Source of the DNA: Bactericera cockerelli
Lineage: Eukaryota > Arthropoda > Insecta > Hemiptera > Triozidae
Direction: 5' to 3'
Length of the DNA stretch: 64,000 bases
NCBI GenBank assembly: GCA_024516035.1
Contig: CM044967.1
Span: 14,969,363-15,033,362, forward strand
The notes under the pieces were generated by a model, which worked only from the letters and a program-made list of their open reading frames with translations, made no database searches and was not told the origin of the DNA. The position numbers were made by a program, and so were the translations under genes. Shown here one piece after another: positions 24,641-37,350 of the stretch. Within the stretch, counting starts at the first letter, position 1. Every line of letters starts with the position of its first letter.

Positions 24641-24879
24641 TATATAAAGGTCAAAGACACTCACTGACCACTGACCACTGACTGATCATCGCTCTACAGC
24701 CCAAACCGTAAGTCCTAGGAAGCTGAAATTTGGTAGGTAGCTTTGTCTTATAGTCTAGATGTGCAATAAGACGGGATTTTTCGAAATTCCCACTACAACA
24801 CCTGCCATTGGCGAAAAAGGATTTTTTGCTTTCACGGCCATGCCTCGGCCCGCAAAGCGGGCGACAGCCTGCTTGTATA
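24641..24879 (+). repeat. ~235-bp direct repeat, copy 2
   Basis: Repeats 23512-23750 with only a few differences near its start. The two copies would be head-to-tail neighbours if the foldback element were absent. Confidence 0.85.
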
Positions 24880-24894
24880 ATATATATAGCTTTT

Positions 24895-24922
24895 TATAAT
24901 AATAATAATAATAATAATAATT
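24895..24922. repeat. (AAT)n microsatellite
   Basis: About eight AAT units directly after direct repeat copy 2. Confidence 0.8.
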
Positions 24923-27007
24923 GTTTTTATTCTTATTTTCATACTATGTCACATCATCTACCTCCTCTTAAGTACTCTTGTACTTTTCGGGAATAGGAAT
25001 TCTCGCCACAATAATATGTGAATACGACGTGAAATTTAAAAGCAAATATAATTACCGAGGACATCACTGATATTTTTTATTATTTTTGATTACTTCCATA
25101 TGTTGTTAAAAATTTCAAACTGTTTAGAAGCACTAGCTCAAAATATTATGAAGGCCCAAATCCTTAGATTTCAATGTTGTTTTTTACCTAATGGATATTC
25201 ATCAGCCCTCTTTCAACCATAACTTCCCCTGGGTACTTGATTTGAAGCACCTTCCATGGTAATATTTCCTCGAAATTATCCTCTTTAATAACAATATAAT
25301 CTCCATCATCTCGAAAAAGCTCTTACTTTTGTTACTTAGTTTTTTAATTAAACCGTAATTAATAATGCATATATGAAGGGGAAAAAGTCCTAAATGATTA
25401 TTTACTGTGAAAAAACAAAAAAACTAAAACATAATCTCAGAGCATTAGAGACGAAAGAATCTTTCGTAAGCTGTTTTAGTGTGGTTTAGACTCCATAATC
25501 GTAAAAGTGAACGACTATTGCACGCAATTTTGAATCTTCCTCAGGAGGAATGCTTCATTCATTAAGATTTCATGAGGATGTTTTGGACCCTCCTTGATTT
25601 TTCGTTGTTAATAACGAAAGCATATAAACAATATTTATTGGCTGTCTACAATGCTTACATCCCATTGCTCTTTGACGGAGTTTGTGATTAAGGAGACGAG
25701 TGAAATGGTAGAGAAATACTATCCAAGAATAAGCAAATGGATAGAGTGTGAGTGCCTGAACATAGATAGGCAAACCTCTTTGCATTTATCAGCACTAACT
25801 TCGCCAGTCAGAAGTCGGTAGAATAAATTGATTAGAAGTTACCTGTAAACAGAATCAAGGCGTTCTACAATCTACATGTAGTGAGGTCTGTATAACCACT
25901 ATACCTGTCAGAATTTGCCGGAGTATTATAGGTATTATACTTGCCAGAGTATTATCCCTACTTCAACTTGGAGCCAATTGCAGAAACTCAATGGATAAGG
26001 TAGCTGACTTTTTGCCTGAAGGTCTGTAGTTCGAGTTCCAATTATCGGGAAACTAGTCGAATGTACATGTGGAAATCTATCAAGGAAAAAAAGACTCACA
26101 CTTTGATTACAACGTACTACTTCTTATATTACAAGCAATGGTTTTATGACAGGAAACTTCTCAAGACAATGCTCGGATTTTGTCTTGTCTCGACTAGAAA
26201 CCTAAGACGAGATATGGTCCTTTTTCATCTCGAAATTTTCAAGAAATGTCTCATCTCGCGAAAAAGTTACCTATGGAGTAAGAAACGAGAATGTAAAATG
26301 AAAAGCTGAAACCCGAGATATAATATATGATGATAGCATATCAAATGATCTACATTATCTACATAGTACAGAAATTTCGGATACGAAGCTGCGAACTGAT
26401 AGAGACATTTCAATAAATTTGAGGGGGATGAGGATGAGGAAGAAAGAGCGGGGTGTTGAATGTGGGGCAGGAATTTAAATGTAGTTAAAAATAAAATGAA
26501 ATTTTCCAACAAGAAAAACAAGTAATAATGATGATGAAAAATGGCCTTTGAATACCGAAACTAGACTTGGTCAGGTTCATATCTCGCATCGAATTAGTCT
26601 GCCAGCAGTGCCATCACTACCTCTCAATGCTGAACCAGCTGAGATGCATCATTGCATGGAGACGGATCAGTGAAATCATCTCACTCAAGCCGGAACAGTA
26701 AAGATCGTTGTGACCGTCTCAGCATTGCATCTATCTGTGGTGAAAGAACATGGAAATGCACATTCTGTTGTGGTTATCACAGGTATGTTATTTCAATGAG
26801 ACCGTTCATTTTAGCCAGTAAATGATGACCATAATTATACAATATTTGCATACGTACCTAAGTTAAGTAACGTTAAAATTCATGAACAGTTTTGGCTGTT
26901 CCACTTTTCAGGGTCAAACGATAAAAGATGTAGATAACACCTTTATTTTATTTTTTATTTTAAAGGTATTTGTGCCCTGGAACCGCTTTCGCATTACTTC
27001 AGGACAC
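24923..27007. other. Intergenic DNA between repeats
   Basis: No gene recognised. A diverged tRNA-like head with TGGATAAGGTAGC and GTAGTTCGAGTTCC is visible at about 25985-26045 (+). The 82- to 86-codon frames here have no domain or context support. Confidence 0.35.
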
Positions 27008-27126
27008 TTTACCTTTACATCCATGCCATTCCGGAAACGGAAAAACTCGGTTAGAATTTTCCGCTCCGGCCGGGATTCGAACCCGCAATCTCCGGGTCAG
27101 CTCTTAACCACTGAGCCACGGAGGTC
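27008..27126 (-). mobile_element. tRNA-derived SINE, same family as 10943
   Basis: The minus strand reads GACCTCCGTGGCTCAGTGG, GCGGGTTCGAATCCCGGCC, then TTCCGTTTCCGGAATGGCAT, matching the plus-strand copy at 10943. Confidence 0.75.
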
Positions 27127-27663
27127 GGAGATAACACCTTAAACGATTCACCACAAACGCTGAATCTTTTTATGTTATCATATATTGTTGATTTTCAATT
27201 TAGTACCCTAAATAACGCTTCTAAGAGCGGCTGTGTTCTAATATAACCATCAGAAAACTTCTAATACAATTTCAAGACTCCACTAACAGACATATCGCGT
27301 CAAAAACAAATAAACAATATTTGCCTGCAAAATACACAATCTTTGTGCAAAATCGTCGCATCAAGACGAGACCTCACTTGGTGTGGCCAGCAAGCGGATA
27401 ACACATCGACCTATTACATGGACTCGGACTGGCTTCATTCTCTTCCGGCACTAGGCTCACTAGGTCACAGCCACTCCACCACTGGTCAATATGTGTCTAG
27501 GTAAACGAATATTACGAGAATCTATATCAGCAGCCAGTGAAGAAAGACCAGACCAAAATAAAGAATCACTTTCACTTCTCCAAGGAAGCACATGTTATGA
27601 AGTCGCGAGCTAGAATTACTTAACATTCTCAGTGATCTATCAGACAAGGCAGGTGCGACGGCA

Positions 27664-27874
27664 GTGATTATGCGCGCTGTAAATCTTTTCAGTACCATCT
27701 TCATTTTCAATTTAATTTTAATCTATGTGACCCAGTTGACGGACTTTGTGAGCATGGAGTCGACCCACTCGGCCCCTTTTGAACTTCCGGTGCAGCTTAT
27801 TGGATTCCCTGTCATCATTCTGGCCGTGAAAATGTCCAACTTTGTGAAGAAGCTGGCGTACTCCCTGAACCCAA
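27664..27874 (+). CDS. Gene B exon 1
   Basis: 70 codons plus one base, donor GTAAGT at 27875. It encodes the signal/anchor segment and the second hydrophobic stretch ending KKLAYSLNP. Codon use is GC-richer than in flanking DNA from about residue 22 on. Confidence 0.8.
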
Positions 27875-30800
27875 GTAAGTTCTTGATCTGTATATAAATT
27901 AGTAAAAATTCAACCAATAAATGGGACTTTAACTAATAGCAAAAAGAGACTCTTTAGGGCCGAATTGTGAAACAGGATTAAAGTTAAAATAAACCAGACT
28001 GTCCATCAAGTCGAGCTTTGTGTTGAAACGCCGATTTGTAGGAGGGTCTGGCTTATGCTAACTTTAATCCTGTTTCATAATTCAGCCCTTAGTCCTACGC
28101 CAGCAGTATAAATAAAGAAATTGTTGTTGAATAAAATTGTCTATTTTAAATGGCCAAGCATTCCTAGTTAAACTATAGATATTATTGTTTTAATTGGTTT
28201 TACTTTGTCTGTAGAAGATTTTATGACAAATTTGAAGATGCTCGTAGGCAAAGATGATTAAATTTATGGTTATTACCTATTTGTTTGAAATTCTGAAACT
28301 TCATAAAATACAAGACCATGTGCCATTTGTAAGAGGAAAAACCAAGTCTTCACAAGCATTGACATATATTATATTTTTTTTAAATTAAATTCTCCTTTTC
28401 AGACGTCGTAGGTATTACTTAAAACGTCGCTGGCCATTATCTAATAGGTACTCATGTAAAACAACTCTTACACATCTCGACTTGTTACTAGTATTCACAT
28501 CATACTTGGGTCATTGGAGTTTACTTTTCAGATAATTGTGTATGCTTCTTTCTTGCACGAATGCATTTATGTTTTTCTATGTCCTTAAATATTGATTTAG
28601 AGTTTCAATGTTGGTAGAAGGATGAACGGGGAGACTTTTGGTCCTGTGAACGTCTTGGACTCCTTCTTTAGATTAGGATAATTATCTTATCAATCTTATC
28701 ATACATAATTTGTGTAAATCACTAGGCAAAAAAGTCCCAACAAAAATAGGCAAGTTTAAGGGCCAACAAATGAGCAAGTTTAAGGCCTTTCGAAAATGTT
28801 TGAAACTTGGACCAACAACCTTCAAATTTTGACGGAGGAAACTTTGGACTTCAACCAAATATACGGCACATTCTTACTTGATTCGAAATTCTTGATAGAA
28901 ACCTGTGTGTATGAGGAACGAACCATGCCCCCAATGAGATAATGGTTCATGTAATGGTCAACACACTTGTCTTGACATTTCTTTAGAAAATATTATTATC
29001 TTTAACTATCATTATTTTAATAAAAAGATTTGTACAACTTTTTACTTATCCGTTTTGACTGATTTGACTGAAGTCAAGACACTCTGATCGTATAAGTTGG
29101 AAGACCTTACATCTTTATTTTAATTCGGATGTTCTCTTCGCTGCGGTGGCCTTGTCTTTATTACACAATTTTGATGTTATTTCGACCTTGCAATGTTTCA
29201 ACAATGTGGCCAGTCCATCTTCGTTTTTTAAAGCAAATTACTTCCATTACCAAGATCTTCCACTTTTGTGCTATCCGATAGAATAATGATTTTGAATCCA
29301 AGATAAATTTAAGAAAATACTAGAAAAAGGATATTGATATCTTTAATTTCTCATAATTTTCTTTATTTCTATTTTCGGTTAATTTTTAGTTACTTCATAA
29401 CTTTACCATAAAACTTTTAACAGAGTTACAATAACTTTTAATATCGACTTTTTTCAACAATGTAGGTCTGTAACATTGGTAGTGGATGTGGTCACGGCGC
29501 TAGACTTGTAATGTAAACAATCTAGCTCATAGATCCATGATCGGATCTCACTTAATGTTTGGATTTTTTCTTATTTATTTGAGTATGTTACCACATAACA
29601 ATGAGACTCAGAAGATTGAGTGATAAAAAATGTTTTGAAGATTAATCTCGCATGCTGGTTACTTCCACTAAAGAGTAGGTATTATTATTGAAACATTCGA
29701 ATCTGGGCGACATGACAGCAACTGACGACCGCGACCAAGTTGGTTTTCAAGTTTTCGTGCCTAATCATTTATTTACAGTCTCCCAGCTATTAATAATATT
29801 AAGAAAAGAACGAACTAAGCACACTGATCAGCAAATGAATGAGTGGTTTCGCTTTTACATATGATGCAAAAGAAATAACCCGGAAGGATTCTGAAAGCTA
29901 TCGCGTTTCTCATATGTAAATAAGAAGACATAATAAACATTGCTCACAATGTCTCGGTATTATAATGAAGATACTTTATCCTCCACATCAAGAACCCCTG
30001 AATATGATCGTGAAGATATTAGTAAAATATCTGCGAGGCAAAATGCGGTTAATTAAAAAGCATCTTCATAATTATTATTCTTCATTAGCAAATATTAAAC
30101 AAGATTCTTGTTATTTCATGTGTTACGAGACATAAAACGCGGAAGAGAGAAGCTATATTATTACTTATGAATCTTATGATAAAGGAATAATTATGAAAAG
30201 ATGTTGAGGTAACCGTTCTTTTAGTTTGTACGCAAAATTTTGGAATGTGAGGAGTTGAGTGACAAAAATTTAGACAGAAGCATTATAGAAGCATTGGCAC
30301 TAAAAAAAACATAGATGATATATTAGGAATATGAATGAATTCAGCATTTATCTATTCACATTTTGGGATTCGGAAATTTGTCCTATGTACCACAAAGGAC
30401 ACCTACCGAAATATCTATACCTAACACCAAATTTTATAGTGTCGGTATTTCGCTTGGTCCGATTGCGACGGTCAAACGGTACGGTACAAGATCAAGGCAG
30501 TCAAAAAGTAAAAGATGACAGGATAATATTGATAAGAATCGAACGAAACAGATAAAGTTCAATTGTGTCAGGACTACCTAATATAACATTAGACCACAAA
30601 AAAATCAAATCGTCAAAAAAATACAGTACAAAATACAAAAAAAATACAGGGGAAGCCATGAATCAGTCAACATAACAGGAAAGTGAGAAGTTCTACCAGA
30701 TGTAAAAATTGTGCATGAATATCAGAACATCCCTGGACACCTACCTAAATATGGTCTACGAGTATATCCGTGTACTCATACAATGGATATTGTAAAATTA

Positions 30801-33800
30801 ATTGACATTTATATTTTTGTACAATTTCATTATTTAGAAAGACATACACAAAGTCCAAACATAAAAATTTCTATTCATTCAGAAATATCAGCATCACTGT
30901 AAACAAAAAGTGAGGTTTTACTAGTTATAAATAAAGTCCTAGCCTGCATATATACGCATAGAATGCACCTGAAAGCCATCCATCCTGGCATGAAGCACAC
31001 CAGAATCCTCCGCATCCTTCCTAGAAAATTAATATTAATTAAAACTACATTCAAAATCACCCGACTTGAAATTTTAATTGTTAAACTGCGTGAAATCGAA
31101 AATGTGTCGCAACCGGCGACAGGGGGGGCAGGTATCGAATTAAATCTCTGGAATATTGAAATGTCCCGACATATTCTACTTCATCCTAGAGAGTCTCCTA
31201 GTTATAATTGCAATCTTCTCGGCCAAAAACACAATAGGAAAGACAATATTTCATTCTAACTACCCAAGTAGAGCTTTTGTTTGCTGTGTCTTTTATTTAT
31301 GACGTGTCGTTCTCTGTATTGTCACTTAGCTCTGTTGAAGTTGGGCGAAATTCATGCGTTCATTATTTTTAGCAATAAAGGGTTCACTTTGGGGGCTTCG
31401 GGTCCCCAGGCAAAAGGTTCTTACTCAAATAACCAAATATTGAATAATGAAAAAACTTATTTTGCCTGAACTTCAATGGAGCTAATTGGCTGTTGCTTTG
31501 ACCAATCAGCCTGATTAGTGTTAACCCAACAATTTCTTGTATTCTTTTGGATATTTATTTATAAATAATTTATGACCTTTGACACTGGGTTAGAAATACT
31601 ACAAGAATGAAATGACAGCTGTTTCGGCCCCGCTAGTCCTTATCAGCTATAAAAAGCTCCTTTGGTAACTCTAACTTTTTGTGTAATAACTATAGAAGCA
31701 TCTCTTCTCTGGCCTGTTCCGGACATTTAGTGAATGCTCTCTAACTGTTACAGATTAGTCTATCCAAACGCACATCTTCCAGGACTGTTGCAATTTGATG
31801 AAAAATATTCCAAAAAATGGTCGAATATTAAAATTATAGTAACAGAAGCAAGAGAACGTACTAAACCCAAGGTGTTAACTTGTCTCAAAGGTCATCAAAA
31901 ATCAAGGGTATGAACAACACCCAATTGCAAATTATGATCATGAGAAAGACTTTTATTGTCAAATTTTCATAGGTTTCAGTATGAAAAATTTGCAAGCCCT
32001 CCTATCGTATGACAGGCCCAGTCACACAGAATGTGGCCTGCGACCAATGTCTGCTAAGGTTGCAGTTATTACTTCCAAGTTTTATACTTTATCAATAAAT
32101 AGAAACAATCGCGTTGCTGCTGTACTAATTGGTAAAGGTTTAACTAGATCATCATAGGTAGATAGTGTTGTAAGCAAATTACGGTCAATTATGGAATACT
32201 TAATGATTTTTTAGAGTTGACCTGACCATGTTTGCAGATACTGTAGGTACAGTGGTGTAGGGTGATTGACTCATTTTTTTATAATCTATGAGGTGTGTTT
32301 AATAGTACCTAACATACTAAGAAAAACTAAACTAAGGATTGAGTTGAAGAAAATTCCAGAAAGTCAGTACCAGCGAATTTCCAAAGTCTTTAAAGAGTGT
32401 GTCTAAAAATCTAAGAAATATTCAACATTCTCTCAGACATCTTATAACCCAAGCCATTGAATTTGATTTCTGTCGATTTGGGGCTTTTGAACCCATACCC
32501 ACAAAAAGAAAAAGTTTTGGAATATTCCCTTGTCCAAATCATGTTCTAATGATTCGGTGTAGGTATTCCTCTTAGTTGTTCCAGTGTCATATTTTTGTCT
32601 ATCACATTTGTGACACCTTGTATATGAATATCTTGTATGACATGTGTTGTGTAATGTCAAGTTATGTGTTGGACGCTGAATTCAAGGTTTTAACACTTTC
32701 GTAGAACATGGCCAATGGCCAGAGGACTGCATTGCCAGGAATTCTTCAGGACGTGTAACGTGTGGCTATGCACGAATTATAAGTGTTACTAATACTACTA
32801 ATAAAAATAATTAATAATTAAATAATCTATGAGTTGGGTTTGGGTCAATGATACAATGATTATGGTGCTTCAGAGTAGTGTTCATGAAGTCGCAGGTTCG
32901 AATTCGCGCTAGAATCTTATAATAATAGTCAGTCATATTATTATTAAATTATTTATTAGATAATAAGACATTATTTTGTACAGTTAAAATAATGATTGCA
33001 AAGAATTGTTAAAATGGAAACAATATAATCAATAAAAAGGGAAAAATTAGATAAATATATACACACATATATATGTCCTAACTAAAGGTCAGGGTTATTG
33101 CCTGATTCAATCTCTTCCATCCAACCCAAGTCATAAATAGAACACAGATCACAAGCGTCTACAGCAGCTACTGTCTCATTGCTACGAAATAACAAAAGCT
33201 GTGAAACGTCTTAAAAATAAATGCAATTATACATTTCTTGGATGGTTTGTTAATCCAATTATAACTACCTACGTACGTGACGTATGTTTAATAATTTTTT
33301 TTTTAAGTTATCCTATTTGTGTTGATCACTTTCGTGATGTCACAACTACTCAAACTCGCTTTACTAAATTTACGCTGAAACCCGGACTTGAACCACCGAC
33401 CTCCAGGTTACAAGTCCGCCGCCTTATCGATCAAGCTACTAAAGTCGATTCACTTTACTTAGTAAATGCTACAGAATACCTCACAAAAAGTACCGTCGCG
33501 TCGTGGGTATCAAGCTACTGAGGTCGGTATAATAATTTATTATTTTCTGGTCATTTCTCCCTCAGAAACCTACATAGGCGGCTCGAGGAACAAGCGACAT
33601 CTCATAGAGTTGGGGGACGTGAAGATCAACGCCGAAGACATTGAGAAGCGGCTTGTGGCGGAGTTGGGGTCGGACTTCTGCGTCTATGAAGATGTGTGCG
33701 CCGAGTATGCCGTCAGTCACAAGGAGCTGGCGGGCAAGACCAAAGTGAATTGGGTGTCCATATTTGAGTAAGGGTTTTTCGAGCATAAGTATAAGTAGTG

Positions 33801-36131
33801 CTTTATTTAGACTGTCAGCGCAAGACAGGTAGTCCCATTATGCCAACAGTTTAACAAAGCACCTCTTTATTTATTTGAGTATGAATACAATGTAATTAGC
33901 ATTAGCAATTTTTTAACAATTCACTATCACAATTTGTCTATATGAGAGCAATTAAAATGAAAATATTACTATACGAGGGCAGTCAGCATTCACAATCAAA
34001 ATGTGACTCCATAAATGCCGTCCATAAACGCCGAGTATGCCGTCAGTCAGAAGGAGCTGGCGGGAAAGACCAAAGTGAACTGGGTGTCCATATTTGAGTA
34101 AGGGTTTTTCGAGCATAAGCATTTTTTTTTTTAACAATTCACTATCACAATTTTATTATTCTTGAACGGAACAAGATATCGAGATCAAACTTGCACAGGC
34201 ATGAACAAAATTCTACGTTCGAATAGCATTATCAATCTTTTAACAATTCACTATCACAATTTTATTATTCTTGAACGGAACAAGATATCGAGATCAAACT
34301 TGCACAGGCATGAACAAAATTCTACGTTAGAATCTGCAATCACAGTAAAAAGGGCTTAAGATCAGCTTAAGCCATTTTTGCTGTGATCGCCCCAATTTGT
34401 CTATATGAGAGCAATTTAAATGAAAATATTACTATACGAGGGCAGTCAGCATTCACAATTGAAATGTGACTCCATAAAGGCATTCAGAATCACAATTTGA
34501 CTCAATAGAGTAGAACACCTGTAGAATATACCTTGTTTATACTGCCGAGGTAAAACTGAAAAGTCCCTTTACTCCAGCAGTCAAACAGGTCTTATATATT
34601 TTATGGGACATTTATTTTCACGATTTGATTGTATAATTGGTGCCCTTAACAGGGTCGGCTTTAATAAGGGCATCAAGCCGTAAAATGTTGAAGTGGGAGT
34701 ACCAGAAACAACCAACTCCAACAATGACAAAGAGTTTGAACAATTCTAACCCCAAGTAGGTTTTGAGAAAAGCCAAAGTGAAAGAAGATTTTTTTTTATA
34801 GCGGAAAATTGAGTTGTTACTCGAACTTTAAATATGTACAATGGCTCCAATTTTGTCCCGGGGTAGAACTGAGTGCCCTCTTAAATAGTTGAGTCCCTGT
34901 GAGTACAATGCTCAAATATCACTTCAGATTTCATGGATTGTTCGTCAAAATAAACTAGATTATTGCATCTTCGCAGAATGAACCAGATCGATTGCATCAA
35001 TAGTATCATGAGTCATTTGGAACGATTTGTGTAGAATGTGCTAGAATCTACTGTGTTTAATGGTCTCGTTCCATCAGAGCTATCTATCTAATATCCTGAT
35101 TCCCGCCTATTTCATTGAACTGCAATAAGAAGTGTCTTCTTAAATTTCCTACTCTTCCTGAGTAAGATTCATACAATACAAAACAATACAATACAAAACA
35201 ATACGCTGTTTATCCTCCAATAATGAGACTAAAGAGTTCCTTTACTATCACAATCACAGTATTCATGTGAGGAGGTGCAAACTTTGCTCAATCGGGTGGT
35301 CAAAACGTCTGCATGCGTCTGACATCACCAAAAATATACAAAAGAAGATATGAAACTCTTTGATACAAAACAAGAACCTCATAACATCAAATTCATAACA
35401 TAGAATTGGGATTTTACTGGTTCATTATGTTTATGTTTACTCATGTTTTCACACCTCATTTGAGTGGACTTTGGACATCTGAAAATGTCTGTACAGCCGG
35501 GATTCAAACCTGGGACACCTGCATGATAATATTAATAACCCATTGAGATATGTGATAAATATCTGATTGGCAACGAAAGCTACGCTAAACAAATATTGAA
35601 AACAAACGATGGAATCAATTGGTTTTGTTCAAATCTCTTTGTCACTGCTACTTTAAAATGAATCTTTTGTGGCATTCGTGATAGCAATATGTTGTTGTTG
35701 CTGTAACTAGCTTGGCTACAGCTGGGGGAAGTAATGGTCTCCAGGCAGCTTTAGTTGAAACCATCATGAGAACTTGGGCTTTTTCTTTACAAGCCATTAA
35801 ACCCTTGGAAAACTGCAAGCTAGCGCTTGTTTGGGTTGACTAGTGTCAGTTTATATTCCTCTAGCTGGACACTGATAGCAGTTTATAGTCATCTAGCTAG
35901 ACGTCGATAGCAGTTTATAGTACTCTAGCGACTAGCGAGACAAGGATAGCAATATCAAGTGCATCTCCTCCTTCTCATTACAGGGACTACGTCCGCATAC
36001 CACTGGACAAGCAGCAGTACTACCTCCTTAGTGTGTTCCTAGGGGACATTGTCGGCTCCAAGGACCTCTGTCATGAGCTGTCTCGTCGGGGAAGGGGGTG
36101 CAACGCCCCCAAACTGAAGAAAAAGGTCTGA
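27664..36131 (+). CDS. Gene B: secreted four-cysteine protein, DM4/12-like relative (3 exons)
   Basis: Exons 27664-27874, 33566-33767 and 35984-36131 join exactly in frame (A+AA, then GA+G) into 186 residues ending [12 protein letters not shown]. The N-terminus (residues ~5-25) is a hydrophobic signal or anchor segment, and a second hydrophobic stretch ([17 protein letters not shown]) follows near residues 40-57. [12 protein letters not shown] (~residues 77-88) has an R-x-K-R furin-type site, as often precedes the DM4/12 region. [12 protein letters not shown] gives C-x5-C. The C-terminal half has [18 protein letters not shown] and a final C-x9-C rather than the C-x6-C of genes A and C, so it is a divergent member or only an analogue. 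An AATAAA at 37894-37899 may end the transcript. Met1 and Met3 are both possible starts. Confidence 0.8.
27957..28088. mobile_element. 132-bp Harbinger-like MITE in gene B intron 1
   Basis: Ends GGGCCGAATTGTGAAACAGG and CCTGTTTCATAATTCAGCCC are inverted copies over about 30 bp, with TTA on both sides. It lies about 80 bp after the exon 1 donor. A different family from the 129-bp MITE but with the same type of target site. Confidence 0.85.
28089..33317. other. Gene B intron 1, remainder
   Basis: AT-rich intron. A SINE body fragment is visible at about 29570-29695 (TTTGAGTATGT ... CCACTAAAGAGTA). A tRNA-like head lies at about 32840-32920 (GCAGGTTCGAATTCGC). No coding exon is supported. Confidence 0.4.
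33318..33449 (-). mobile_element. tRNA-derived SINE, family of 19285-19420
   Basis: Minus strand: TAGTAGCTTGATCGATAAGG, GGCGGACTTGTAACCTGGAG, GGTGGTTCAAGTCCGG, then a tail with TCACGAAAGTGATCAACAC. It lies about 115 bp upstream of gene B exon 2. Confidence 0.75.
33566..33767 (+). CDS. Gene B exon 2 (R-x-K-R and C-x5-C)
   Basis: Acceptor TTTCTCCCTCAG, donor GAGTAAGG (GT at 33768). It reads [17 protein letters not shown] onward and includes [12 protein letters not shown] and VNWVSIFE. The 3' 69 bases, donor and following intron are duplicated 330 bp downstream (34029-34119). Confidence 0.85.
33791..33853 (+). repeat. Short repeat, 'TTTAGACTGTC' family
   Basis: AGTGCTTTATTTAGACTGTC followed by AGTCCCATTATGCCAACAG, a diverged relative of 10809-10873. 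Confidence 0.6.
33913..34490. repeat. Nested tandem duplications in gene B intron 2
   Basis: Three copies of TTAACAATTCACTATCACAA (33913, 34131, 34240), a ~109-bp direct repeat (34131/34240) and an ~88-bp direct repeat (about 33930-34018 and 34392-34480, with TATGAGAGCAATT and CTATACGAGGGCAGTC). The partial exon copy at 34029-34119 lies inside. Confidence 0.8.
34029..34119 (+). pseudogene. Partial duplicate of gene B exon 2
   Basis: A 91-bp copy of 33699-33789 with three differences: CAC to CAG (His to Gln), GGC to GGA and AAT to AAC (both silent). It keeps the donor GTAAGG but lacks the 5' part of the exon, and I see no matching acceptor. Probably an inert fragment of a tandem duplication. 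Confidence 0.8.
34531..34790 (+). mobile_element. SINE body with RTE-like tail, degraded
   Basis: A TTTATACTGCCGAGG stretch, then AATAAGGGCATCAAGCCGTA and CTAACCCCAAGTAGG, the same tail words as in 14676-15025. No tRNA head is visible. Confidence 0.5.
35470..35560 (-). mobile_element. Diverged tRNA-derived SINE head
   Basis: On the minus strand, CCAGGTTTGAATCCCGGCTG acts as box B, with a degraded head upstream. Family uncertain. Confidence 0.4.
35984..36131 (+). CDS. Gene B exon 3 and stop
   Basis: Acceptor CTCATTACAG. It reads [47 protein letters not shown] and TGA (36129-36131). G at 35984 completes the split Glu codon. Confidence 0.85.
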
Positions 36132-36189
36132 CAACTCACTCAATGAAGAACTGTGGACGTATTTCACCTGAATCAACTCATCATAAGAA

Positions 36190-36320
36190 AGAAGAAATCC
36201 CGGTAGCTCAGTGGTCAAGACGTCTGTCTAGTAATCCAGAGGTCGCTGGTTCAAAATCCAGTTCGGACATGACAAGTTATCCTTTCATTTGGGATTTTGG
36301 CCACATAATAATATTCCGAC
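36190..36320 (+). mobile_element. tRNA-derived SINE (CCCGGTAGCTCAGTGG head) in gene B 3' region
   Basis: Box A-like TAGCTCAGTGG, box B-like GCTGGTTCAAAATCC, then ACATGACAAGTTAT and TTGGGATTTTGG. The same unit is inverted at 47455-47575. It starts about 60 bp after the gene B stop. Confidence 0.7.
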
Positions 36321-37171
36321 TCAATATTCCTAATAAGGCAGTGATAAATAAGGCAATGTTATTTTTATTATTACTTTGCCTTCAATGTTTGGTTAAAAAA
36401 TAGTACTGTTTAGAGTTCCAGAGTTCCTAGGATAGCCGTTCTGACCTAGTGAGCTCTCCAGAACGCAGAGAGCCAGAATCAACTCAAATCAAGGAAACAT
36501 TTAGGCAAATGTATGAGACATGCATTTGGCTGACTTCTGAATTAGTTTGATTTTGCAGACTGATAGTTTGCTAAGTGATAGGTATGTATAAGTATTTATT
36601 CATTTTTACATTTTAAAATTCATTTATGATTCTTGCCATAAAAATCATACTTGATTTCCTTTTAAAAGATTCTGAAATACGTCCAATGTGTCACAAATTA
36701 ATTCGAAATCAAAAGAGATCCTTCTCATGTATAGATTAATTATTTTAAAATTTGTGGTGAGTAAAATGTGGATCATTTTACTAATTATAATGTTATGAAT
36801 TTGTAGAATGATTTTTTTTTGAAGTTAGGACGTTGGTGTTCATTTAAATACTTAAATTGATAGCAATGGTGTCTTTTCATCATTAGCTTGAATTTACAAT
36901 GAAGTATCTTTTGTAAATTCAGTGACAAGTTGCTTCAATGTAAAAAAAAATTGAAGTATGTTACAATATTTCTCATATTTGTATAATTCTTGTTGACAAG
37001 CAACAGTCAACATAGATAGGGTTTATACTTCATCTTTTTGATCTGTGTAAAAATGTTGAAATTAATTAGACTTAAATCCATAGGGGTTTAACAAAAACGT
37101 CTATTAGTTCCTCCTTTTGAACTCAGCAATGCTAGATAAGGCAAATTTTATTAGCAAGAGAGTAGACATTT

Positions 37172-37350
37172 AGGCCGGAATGAATAGACGTTTTTGTAAT
37201 ACCTCTGTGGAACTAAGCCTATATTTTGCGTACTGTCTTAGATGGATAAAACTAATGCTAAAATAGACAAAATCTAGAACTCAAATCATCACTTAGCATC
37301 GGTTTTCAACATCTAAGACAGTACGCAAATTACAAAAACGCCTATTAATT
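37172..37350. mobile_element. Elongated relative of the 129-bp MITE
   Basis: The left end GGCCGGAATGAATAGACG and TGTAATACCTCTGTGG match the 129-bp MITE. The right end repeats the left inverted (ATTACAAAAACGCCTATT), and GCGTACTGTCTTAGATG is mirrored by CATCTAAGACAGTACGC. The whole element is therefore one long imperfect hairpin. Confidence 0.7.

Noticed and set aside
36192..36262. True tRNA gene at the CCCGGTAGCTCAGTGG site
   Set aside because: The acceptor stem does not close well and the same unit with the same 3' body recurs at 47455-47575, so it is a SINE head.
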